From Liolophura sinensis (taxonomy: Eukaryota; Mollusca; Polyplacophora; Chitonida; Chitonidae), in NCBI RefSeq assembly GCF_032854445.1, contig NC_088304.1:33908810-33972809 (forward strand): a DNA stretch of 64,000 bases. Reading direction: 5' to 3'. Below are positions 34,601-46,600 of the stretch, piece after piece. The notes under the pieces are model-generated. The model searched no databases and was not told where the DNA came from. It saw nothing but the letters and a program-made list of their open reading frames with translations. Position 1 is the first letter of the stretch. Every line of letters begins with the position of its first letter. The position numbers and the translations under genes were made by a program.

Positions 34601-37600
34601 TATTTATCCTGGATTCCATATCTAACTACACCCCTAAGGATGACAAAGAGGCTCAGAGTATCTGTGAGAGGGTCACACCACGTCTGGCCCATGCTAATGC
34701 CGCTGTCGTCCTGTCAGCTGTAAAGGTAAACCTTAGCTGACTTCAGCAGAAGAAAATGACAGCTTATCTTGACATTTCTAATGTACTTCTTTTAGGATCC
34801 TTCAGTGATAAAGCTTTTGGGCTGTCATAAAAATGGTCATTAGTCACCGGTAGGATAAATATTAAAGGAAGAAGTTGATAAATCCTGGACGATTCAAATT
34901 AAAATAGGGAAAACTGTTTTCATTAGCATCCTTATTCCATGTGATTGATTGAATCAATGTTTGTCCTGTTTTAATGCAGCTGGTCAAATTTGATTTTGTG
35001 TTCTTGCTAGTCTTAAATTTCATCAAACACCTGACTGGGTGTCTCCGGTATTTGTACAGGTAATTCTGAAGTTGATGGAGATGATGGAACAGTCGGGGGA
35101 TTATGTGTCCGTGTTACAAAAGAAACTGGCACCCCCACTTGTGACCCTCCTGTCTGCTGAGCCAGAGATACAGTATGTGGCCCTGAGGAACATCAACCTC
35201 ATTGTGCAGAAGAGGTGAGGGCAAATTAAATTTGACCAGTCACTCTGTAATCCTGTGCCCTGCACTGTTTCTGTGAATAATCACAATTTGAGTATAAATG
35301 GATAACATATTGATCAAACTAATAATTCCATTTAGCGTACACCAATTGAGAGACTGTTCAGGTGTTCCCACCGATAAGCTCATCTTTAATTTGCATAATT
35401 TGACAGACCTGTATAGAAAGTGCTATGATCCAGGGATATGAAAAAAAAAAAAAACAGGCAAGAAAGCGGGGATCACAACATGCATAAGCATTTCTGTCAG
35501 ATTAATTCACCTAAAGATCTGTATATAAGAATGCAGTTTGAGAAGCGCACCAAAGCCTCAAAATAATACTTTTGATGCCAATACTTATGCTTTCCTGACC
35601 AAAAAACTTCTTAACATGTGTATCTAGGTGACCCAAAAGGTGGACGAATCACTCAGAATCAAGCAAAAATGTGTCGTCAGAAAAATACTAAAATCCAAGT
35701 GAAATACAGACATTTGAATTTAGCAGCCGATGATTTAGTGCTGAGTAAAGCGAGCATCCTTGAGTTTTGTAGTTGTCAGGACCAGCTGACACAATGCTTT
35801 CTTTTAACATTCACCCTGGTATTTAGATTAATTGATATACGTGCGCAGCATGACTCAGAAGCCCCCTTTATATCCCGTTTTGATCAAGAGCATATCATTT
35901 TATTGTGACAAGTTCTGCCTTTCCTCCAACAAGAATTATTCATGTGTGTTCTCTGCCCCAAGTTTAATCTGGCTTATGTACAAAAATATACCTATGAGGT
36001 ACCTTCAGCTAAAACATTGCTCTCACACCAGCGAACCTACTCCTTACAAAAAGTCATTCTCAAATCCAGCTCTTACTGCTTCAGCTGTTTGTTTACATCA
36101 GGAGGTTTATCACCAGTCACCAATGAGATAATTGAAACAAACCTAATGTACTGCCACCGCAGTTAACTCGTAGTTCCTCTGACCCCATTACAGGTCGGAC
36201 ATCCTGAAGCATGAGATGAAAGTGTTCTTTGTGAAGTACAACGACCCGATCTACGTGAAGCTGGAGAAGTTGGATATCATGATTCGTCTGACCAACCAGG
36301 CTAATATTGCCCAGGTGCTGGCTGAGCTCAAAGAGTGAGTACTGCTAGTGTCATCTGAGCGAAACAGCACTAGATAAAAGAGCGGTGGAAATTCATCCTG
36401 CAACAAGGAGGCACATTACATGCATTCTAAGGACTCCTTGCTAAGTATGAGGTGAAACACCAAGCACTCACTTACTCACTAAAGACACTTTCATGTATTA
36501 TTAATATCTAATTCGTAAGATTAAACTTCTTTCAAATACTTAATGGCATACTGTGGGCTGGTGACTAACAATGAATATTTTAGCTTGGCCTATTTCATCG
36601 GTTAGACCTGTAACATAACTTCAACCACATAACAGGGAAACCCTTGCGTCATTTCACAGACGATCTGTCTCGGTGAGCAGGCTGGCAATCGACCTGACAT
36701 GCCTGAGTGAGGGGGCTTCATTTCCCATCTAGGGGTTCTTTCACGCATGACTATTAAAGTACATCTATTTCCCACTTATTTTAAAAGTTTTAGTCAGTTC
36801 ATAAAGGTATTTTGAGGTTTGTGTATAAGGTATAGGATGATATGCTAGTGGGGATATGTCAGTTTCATTTTGTTTTATATTATATTTGACTTCATGTACC
36901 TCCAGAAATACATTTTTGGGGTTAAAATTATAGGTCGTTCAGTGAAATATTCTAAAAGGGAAATCATAATTATCCAAAGATTCATTAAAGTGCTTATTTG
37001 TGAAAAAATAGAGAATTTAGAAGTGTAGTTGCTCATTAGACATGGTTAGACATGCATTGAGGTTGTATGCTTAAGTTCATTTGGTTCAAATACATGTGGC
37101 ATTAGTATATTGAACGTGTGGAGCTATTTTGATTACTTGCAGATATGCCACCGAGGTGGATGTGGACTTTGTCCGTAAATCTGTCCGTGCAATTGGTCGT
37201 TGTGCCATCAAAGTGGAGCAGGCTGCCGAGAGGTGTGTAAGCACGCTGCTTGACCTCATCCAGACAAAGGTCAACTATGTGGTGCAGGAAGCCATTGTTG
37301 TCATAAAGGTAAATCTATTATCAGTTTGTATGACTTGTATAAAAATATAAAAATAACACGTATAAAAATTTTGGTCAAATTCAATCCGTCAGACATTATA
37401 AATTATGTACATTTGCACTTGTACTGTATTCACTGTTTTCACTATTATGATTTAAAAAGTACTGGAAAAGCCTTCACCAATACTGTAAGATCAAGTGCTA
37501 TTCATGCTGGCCTCCTCACCAGTCATTTGTGAGAAGTTCTGCCTACAAACTGCATATGGATGTGCGTTTCCTTGGGGCCTTGCCTGATTTCCTCGGGGCC

Positions 37601-40600
37601 TTGCCTGGTTTCCTCCCAACATAAAGCTGTTATATGTGAGTGAAATATTCTTCATGACGACATGAAACACCAATTTAGTAAATCCAGAAAAAATACGTCA
37701 GCATAAGGTACTTTTGTAAAACCAAGGAAGTGAAGAAATACTGGTTGTAAGACATTAAATAGTGATAGGAAGGGGCAAAGTGCCTGTGCTGAGTTGTTTA
37801 TTTGTTTTATTTATTTGATTGGTATTTTACACTATACTCAAGGACATCTCACTTATACGACAGAGCCCAGAGGAAGCCAACCTGTGCTGAGTAGTTACAA
37901 TATTGAAACATTTGGTTGAGTGCATATATAACATCAGCATTGACCCCTTTTTTTGTTTCTCCAGGATATTTTCCGTAAATACCCAAACAAGTATGAGAGT
38001 ATCATTGCCACGCTGTGTGAGAATCTGGACACACTGGACGAGCCAGAAGCTAGGTAAGTGACCCGAGATCATAGATGACAGATCCTATTATACTCTTATC
38101 CTTCAGATAAGGATTTAATTTAAAAACTCCGCTGGAAAGTAGTTCAGGGTTTCCCATTGGGTTGTATGGCTAGAGCATTGTCCCTGCAACAGCTGATCAG
38201 CCCCTGACCAGTGAAATTTGCAGACTCGTACTAAGCTTGCGCTTGAAATCCAGAGTATTCTCACGCTGATGAAAAAGGAAAGGTACACTCTAGTTACCTC
38301 CAGTGGTAAAGCTGACAGCTGCTGGGGAAAACAGGTACACTCAAGTTACCTCCAATGGTAAACCTGACCGGTGCTGAAGAAGACAGGTACACTCTAGTTA
38401 ACTCCAATGGTAAACCTGACCGCTGCTGAAGAAGACAGGTACACTCCAGTTACCTCCACTGGTAAACCTGACAGCTGCTGGAGAAGACAGGTACGCTCCA
38501 GTTACCTCCACTGGTAAACCTGACAGCTGCTGGAGAAGACAGGTACACTCTAGTTACCTCCAATGGTAAACCTGACAGCTGCTGGAGAAGACAGGTACAC
38601 TCTAGTTACCTCCACTGGTAAACCTGACAGCTGCTGGAGAAGACAGGTACATTCTAGTTACCTCCAGTGGTAAATCTGACAGCTGCTGGAGAAGACAGGT
38701 ACGCTCTAGTTACCTCCACTGGTAAACTTGACAGCTGCTGGAGAAGACAGGTACACTCTAGTTACCTCCAGTGGTAAACCTGACAGCTGCTGGAGAAGGC
38801 AGTTACACTCTAGTTACCTCCACTGGTAAACCTGACAGCTGCTGGAGAAGACAGGTACACTCTAGTTACCTCCAATGATAAACCTGACAGCTGCTGGAGA
38901 AGACAGGTACACTCTAGTTACCTCCAATGGTGAACCTCACAGCTGCTGGAGAAGGCAGTTACACTCTAGTTAACTCCAATGGTAAACCTGACAGCTGCTG
39001 GAGAAGACAGGTACATTCTAGTTACCTCCAGTGGTTAACCTGACAGCTGCTAGAGAAGACAGGTACACTCTAGTTACCTCCACTGGTAAACCTGACAGCT
39101 ACTGGAGAAGACAGGTACGCTCTAGTTACCTCCACTGGTAAACCGGACATCTGCTGGAGAAGACAGGTACACTCTAGTTACCTCCAATGGTAAACCTGAC
39201 CGGTGCTGAAGGAGACAGGTACACTCTAGTTAACTCCAATGGTAAACCTGACAGCTGCTGGAGGAGACAGGTACATTCTAGTTACCTCCACTGGTAAACC
39301 TGACAGCTGCTGGAGAAGACAGGTACGCTCTAGTTACCTCCACTGGTAAGCCTGACAGCTGCTGGAGAAGACAGGTACGCTCTAGTTACCTCCACTGGTA
39401 AACCTGACAGCTGCTGGAGAAGACAGGTACACTATCGTTACCTCCAATGGTAAACCTGACCGGTGCTGAAGGAGACAGGTACATTCTAGTTACCTCCAAT
39501 GGTAAACCGGACAGCTGCTGGAGAAGACAGGTACACTATAGTTACCTCCACTGGTAAACCTGACAGCTGCTGGAGAAGACAGGTACGCTCTAGTTACCTC
39601 CACTGGTAAGCCTGACAGCTGCTGGAGAAGACAGGTACACTCTAGTTACCTCCACTGGTAAACCTGACAGCTGCTGGAGAAGACAGGTACACTCTAGTTA
39701 ACTCCAATGGTAAACCTGACAGCTGCTGGAGAAGGCAGTTACACTCTAGTTAACTCCAATGGTAAACCTGACAGCTGCTGGAGAAGACAGGTACACTCTA
39801 GTTACCTCCAATGGTAAACCTGACCGGTGCTGGAGAAGACAGGTACACTCTAGTTACCACCAATGGTAAACCTGACCGCTGCTGAAGAAGACAGGTACAC
39901 TCTAGTTACCTCCAGTGGTAAACCTGACCGCTGCTAAAGAAGACAGGTACACTCTAGTTACCTCCACTGGTAAACCTGGCCACTGCTGAAGAAGACAGGT
40001 ACATTCTAGTTACCTCCAATGGTAAACCTGACAGCTGCTGAAGAAGACAGGTGCACTCTAGTTACCTCCAGTGGTAAACCTGACAGCCAATAATATTGTC
40101 AACCTGGCCATCTTCACTGAAAAATACCATTCAAATAAATTAATAAATCAAGAAAGCTGTTCCAATACTTCGCAACAAATGGAGGGGTGTCCGTGGCCGA
40201 AATGACCATGTACCTCTCATCAATGGGATCCTTCAATTCCAGCTCATGCCGGCATAGAACTCGCGTAGGTCTGTCAGCAAACCAGTAGGTGGTCGTGGAT
40301 TTGCCCCAAGCTCTGCCAAGTTTCCTCCCACCACAATGCTTGCTGCCATCGTATGGGTGAAATATTTTTAAGTATAGCTTAGAACATCAACCATATAAAT
40401 AAATACATCAAATGAACAAAGGAAGCTTTACAAACACAAGGTTTTTTTATCAGCTTAAAAGAGATACATCTAGTTTGTCAGCCTTTAGTGTTTAACTTAA
40501 CTGTACATTTTTTGTTTAGGGCCTCCATGATTTGGATCATCGGTGAGTACGCGGAGAGGATTGACAACGCTGACGAGCTTCTGGAGAGTTTCTTGGAGGG

Positions 40601-43600
40601 TTTCCAAGACGAGAACACACAGGTGCAGCTCCAACTGCTGACTGCCATCGTCAAACTCTTCCTCAAGCGTCCCACAGACACCCAGGAACTGGTACAGCAG
40701 GTGCTTAGCCTGGCCACACAGGTGAGTCGTATCAACAGGTAAATACTAGGTTGTAATGTTAAATCTGACTCAACAGGTGGGACTTGAGTGTAAGTAGGTA
40801 TAATTTGTATATTTTGTTAATTTCCATAGAGTTGTAGCGACAAAATGCATTTTGGCAAATAGTTTTGTTTTGTCATAAGTTTGCATTGGGCTAAATGTTG
40901 AACACATGAAACACTATTTTGGACTTTGCATTGAACAACATTCAGACCAATATTAAAATAAACCAAAACTTGAAACCCTTGGTATGTATAAAATCTTCAG
41001 TCTTCTAAGACATGTTCGTGATTCTATGTGTTTGTCTTGATGGGATGATCTCAATCTGCACATATCTCAGCTTAATAGCTTTAGTTTTGGAATTATGTGA
41101 ACTACATGTAATGTGTTAAAAAAGGATGTGAAATACCTGTGCACTGTGAAAAGCGCCAGACGCTCCTCTATGAGTAAACTGTAAGTACTATCCAGATCGG
41201 CTGAATGAAGTGCTGGATTATAAGATATCAAATCATGTTTAGTTTTAACGAAGGGTTGTGTCATTTTAGCTGGCTTTAAAAATGTTTTTCTTCTCTTTTT
41301 TTTTTTTTTTTTTATCTTGGATATTCTCAGGATTATTGTCCTGTTTTAAACATGTTCTCTACAAAATATCGCTTCAATTTTGCCCTAGTGACTTTAGACC
41401 ATAATCATTCATTCATTCAATCTGGTCAATTCTATTTAGGACTTGAGTAACAAAAGCCTTGCCTGTGTTTCTTTCCTCCACAGGACAGTGACAATCCTGA
41501 CCTGCGTGACCGTGGCTACATCTACTGGCGCCTACTGTCCACAGATCCAGCTGCTGCTAAGGAGGTGGTTCTGGCGGAGAAGCCTCTGATTTCAGAGGAG
41601 ACGGACCTGATCGAGCCAACACTGTTAGACGAGCTCATCTGCCACATCTCCAGCCTCGCCTCTGTCTATCACAAACCACCCAATGCGTTTGTCGAGGGAC
41701 GAGCCAGCTTGAGGCGGGCCCTACCTCCAAGATCTACGTCGTGAGTGCTAAAGATGAATGATGGTTAAAGTTGTTTTGGTTTATTTATTTTATATGTCCT
41801 AAGATTGCCCCACATGTAAAGGTCAATTGAACATAATTTTTATACATGTATATGTAATATACATATATATGTGTGAGCCCAGCTCCGCCAGAAACCAGAG
41901 TTTGGTCCTTGGTTTCCCCTGGGCCTGCTCAGTTTCCTCTGACCATAATGCTGGCTGCCGTTGTATAAGTGAAATATTCTTGAGAATGACGTAAAAAAGG
42001 ACCAATGAAATATGTGCCCAAATTTAAGAAAAAAGTTTTAACAGCATGCTATAAAACACCAATGAAATAAATAAATAAATAAATTTTGAAATATATGCAC
42101 AAGATAATGTATGGTCTGATAGTGACAAAACCTACTTCTGTGATTGAGAATCAACACTCACCATACCTGTTGTTTCTGCTCTTCAGGGGTGGTGCTCTGG
42201 CTGATGATGCTGCCCCCACCCCTGCTGACCTCACAGGTCAGCCTGCCGCCCCACAGCCCACAGTCATCCCGGGGGCAGACTCCCTCATCGCTGACTTGCT
42301 GGACATGGACCTTGGGCCGCCGATGGGCATGCACCAGCAGCAGATGTATACCCCGACCACCCAGCAGCCTGTCCAGAGCGCCGGGGGCATGGACTTGCTG
42401 GGGGAGGGACTGGATAGCCTGGTGAGTAGTGTGCTGTGATGTGTGATGGTCACAGACAGATTGATAGTCATTACATAACTGAACTGAGTTCTTACCTTAG
42501 ATGTCATTTCATCAACAAATTGTAACTGTAAATTTTGTTGGAATTTGGCAGTGTGTCTTTGTGAGAAGTCATCTTATGCCCTGAGTTTTAACATGAGTTT
42601 TATGACATTTAGTGAAAGAGAAGAATGGGTTTTGGAGTTTTGTGCGTTTGAGTGATGGACAGGAAAGGGAATTTTCAGCTCATGAGCTGATTTTAAGGGA
42701 AATCCTTGACCAAAATTGTCAGAACTAACCATTTTACCAATGGGGTCATCTAGTACAAGAAATTTCAACTGATTTTTATAAAAGAGATTCTCTTTCCTGG
42801 ATAGAATGATGTATAAAATGAGTGAATTATTTTTGATGATGGTATAAAACAGCACTCAAACCAATAAACACCTCTCAAAATGTTCTCTTGTCTCTTGATT
42901 TGGTTGTGACAGGTTGAATAAAATCTTGAGGTAAAGATGTTGCGCATGTATTAAAATAATGAGAGAATTAAAAACGAATTTCACTGGTCAGATTTGCTAC
43001 TTGGACATGCATATCACCATTGTCTTTTTGGCAAGTGCGCTAGCGCAGCGTAATGACCCAGGAGGCTCTCACCAATGTGGTAACTATGAGTTCAAGTCAG
43101 GCTCATGCTGTAAGTGGAACAGTCTGACGGCAACCTGCGGATGGTCGTGGGTTACATCCTGGTTCTGCCCAGTTTCCTCCCACCATAATGCTGGGCGCAG
43201 TCATATGAGTGAAATATTCTTGAGTACGGCGTAAAACACCAATCAAATAAATAAATAAAATCTTAATGGCAACGTGCTCACAAATTAAAAGCTTTTGTCA
43301 GGGGAGATAACTAATGTACTTCTAACCTGCATGTATGAGTTAATGCCCATTGTTCAAACAACATTGTTTTGTGTGCACATCACCACTTTCCCTGATGGTG
43401 GCTGTGTGTCAAGAATAAATGTTTCATGATAAAACGTAAGCAGGAAACTGAACCTACTGTGTCTACTAAAACCTACTAGTCTAAACTGTATCCCACTGAT
43501 AAAAGTATAGAGCTGGCGAACCATATCACCGCTGGTACATGTGACTGTCAAAGGGGGCCAAGGTATGCTCCAGATACTCATGAACCTGAAGCTGTGAAAA

Positions 43601-46600
43601 ATCTTGAGTACAGATTTAAACACCCATGAGATATTAATCAGGCTGTTCAAAGATTGCCCTAGTCTAATCCTGACATGGATGACCCTGACATGTACTGTTC
43701 AACTTGGTACAACTAGATTGCTTCTGTCTGCTCCACAGCTTGGGCCCACCTCCGGCCCCCCAGACCTGGGAGGACTTAGTGATATCTTTGGTCTGGTCTC
43801 TTCTGCACAAGCCTATGTACCACCACAGGAGGTAAGATACCATTATGTCCTTGTCCCAAAAACATCAAAACGATGACAGCAATTACTCGACAACAATTAC
43901 TCAATCACAATTGCTCGATAACAATGCTGGTGATTAATTGGGGTAAATTTAATTCATCAGGAAATAAATCACCTTTGTTAATAATTACTTGTAGTGGGCC
44001 ATATTAGATTTTGACTGAGGGTAAAAGCCCAAAAAAGTGGGTAAATTCTATTTGGCGGAAATGGAGCCATCTGTTTCATTCTGAAAATATCAGCCCATGG
44101 ATGTCATTTGGTACCATTGACCAATAAAGTTAGAGTTACAAACCCAGTTCTTGGTGGTTCAGCAGTGGCTTTTTGCAAGGAGATTTGTCATAATCGGTGA
44201 CAAAAGTTTCTAACATTGATAAAGCTGGTTGCATTTATAACATTTTCAAACTTTTTCATTTTAACACTGTAAATAGTACAGGTACAAATCTTATATTTAC
44301 TGAAAGGCAATAATTTGACATTCACAATACCTTAAAAAAACATTTGATTTGGTTAGCAAGTATGGATTGTTTCCTCCACAAATCTGTCTTTAAGGAGGAC
44401 TTCCAGACATAATAACAGTACTTTGTTAGCTGTAATGTTCATATTTCTATAGGTGTGGCTCCCAGCTTCTAAGGGCAAAGGGATGGAAGTATCGGGAACG
44501 TTTGCCAGGAAGCAGAACCAGATCTTTATGGAATTGTCCTTCACAAATAGAGCCATGCAGTCCATGGGAGAGTTTGCAGTGCAATTTAACAAGAATAGGT
44601 ATGTACGTCACATTGATAGATGTTGTTGTCAAAGTGGATTTTAACAGTATTACCGTTGTTAGAGTTACACTTTCGGAACATATCATAGATTCTGGTAATG
44701 AAACACATGTTCCAAATCAGGATTGGTCTCTGCCAGTTTTCAGCACTGTGTTATGTCTAGAAAGAGTAATTCCTAACAATGATACTGTGACAAGGTATTG
44801 TGCCGGGCCTGGAAATTCAGGGGATTCTGTGGTTAAGCCTGCAAAAAGCTTGAAATTGAGAAACATGTTGGCTGTAATCTACTGCTGATCTAAAGATTAC
44901 AGAACTCTCCAGAGTCTCTTTAAGTGTACTGAAGTTCTCTTGGAGAAATTTTTAAATATTCATTCCAAGTTTTCTGAAAAATGCTTATTTTCTACCTTGG
45001 AAAAGCCAGGAAATTTTGATCCATACACATGAAACAGCAAGTTTATTTAGGTTGTGAATAAGTTGTGCTTTGTATGTTCACTATTTTGCAATTTAGCATT
45101 TTACTTTCAGTTTCGGTTTAATGCCAGCGTCCCCATTACAAGTACAGAGCCCCTTACTCCCCAACCAGACAGCTAATGCATCCTTACCCCTCAATACACT
45201 AGGCCTAGTACAGAGAATGGAGCCACTCACCAATTTACAGGTACGTTCATTTCGGATGTTTTAACATGAATCTGTAAAGCTCGCTTTATTATGCAATGTT
45301 CCCACTGAAAATCTGGAAAGCACTGGGATTTGGTTAAAAGTTTTTGAGCCTTGGAAAAATTCCTGATCAAGGAGATTATTTGGCAGGCTTAGAATTTCAA
45401 CGAGAATCCGGGAATCAGTTGTCACAAAGACTCTCACCACGCTTGTCTGTGAGCAGTATTTATTTATTTCTTCTGAGGCATTCCACAAGGACCACATTGA
45501 ATTAGGTTTTGACGTATATCGCTTGGAAACAATTATGGCCACTCGTTTTCAACGTCTGTCTCTTCAATTTGTTCCAAACTTCTTCTTGGGTACTTATTTT
45601 GTTAATAAGTGTTTTTTTTTTAATATTTTTAGAACATTTCAGGATATACTACATTATTAATTAATTCAGCTTTAGTGGCTGACTTTATGCTCACTTTAAC
45701 CACAGCATCAAGTCAGAGCTATTGCGGTGATCCTGTTCCTTCAAGGACTGTGTCCAGTTTCCAAAGAGCAGGTGTTGTCAAAATGGGGCAAATAATGAAT
45801 TCATCTCTGTCTCAAGATAACCTAATTCCCCCACAAAAGTGCATTTTTAGAGACAAATAAATGTCTTAAGCTATTATTTTTTGTGCTGAAACTGACAATT
45901 TTCCATTAGAATACCATGTATGTTCCAAGCAGACCTCAAAACACTTTTCTAAACTGAATAGAACTCTCAGAATCAGGAAAAATGGACAAGTTAGTCATGG
46001 ACGAAATTTTAGGTCATGTAGGGTTTGAAAATAATATATCAACTCCGAAATTGTGTTAAGTTTGCCTTCACCTTGCACAAACAGGCTGTCCATGGCTTAG
46101 TGTTTAGTGTGCTAGCACAGCACAATGACCAAGGCGCCTCTCATCAATGCGACTGCTGTGAGTTCATCGAGCTTATGCTGGCAAAAGTGTTAGAGAAAGA
46201 GATCCTGTTTTTTCTGTTCTGAAATTACACATGTATATTTGCGGCAAGCCCTCAAATATTGTATGTTTACAGGTGGCCATCAAGAACAACATTGATGTGT
46301 TTTACTTTAGCTGCACTCTGCCCATGCATATCCTGTTTGTGGAGGATGGGGAGATGGAGAAGAGAATATTCCTGGCCACGTGGAAAGACATTCCAGCTCA
46401 GAATGAGGTTCAGACCACGCTAAATAATGTGCAGCATAATGCAGGTGAGAATAGGCATCCTTTAAACTCGTATGGGTTGGACTCATTTGGAATCCACCTC
46501 ATTTCGACTCGTAGGCCATCGCGAGACTAATTAGGTTACTTGTGGGAACCCGCCTCACCAGGGTAGTTTGACTCATTTGGGGACTGTATCACAAAACTGT

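Noticed and set aside
42144-42507. Alternative frames over the hinge exon
   Set aside because: Shadows of the beta adaptin exon at 42187-42421, whose frame is fixed by splice phase.
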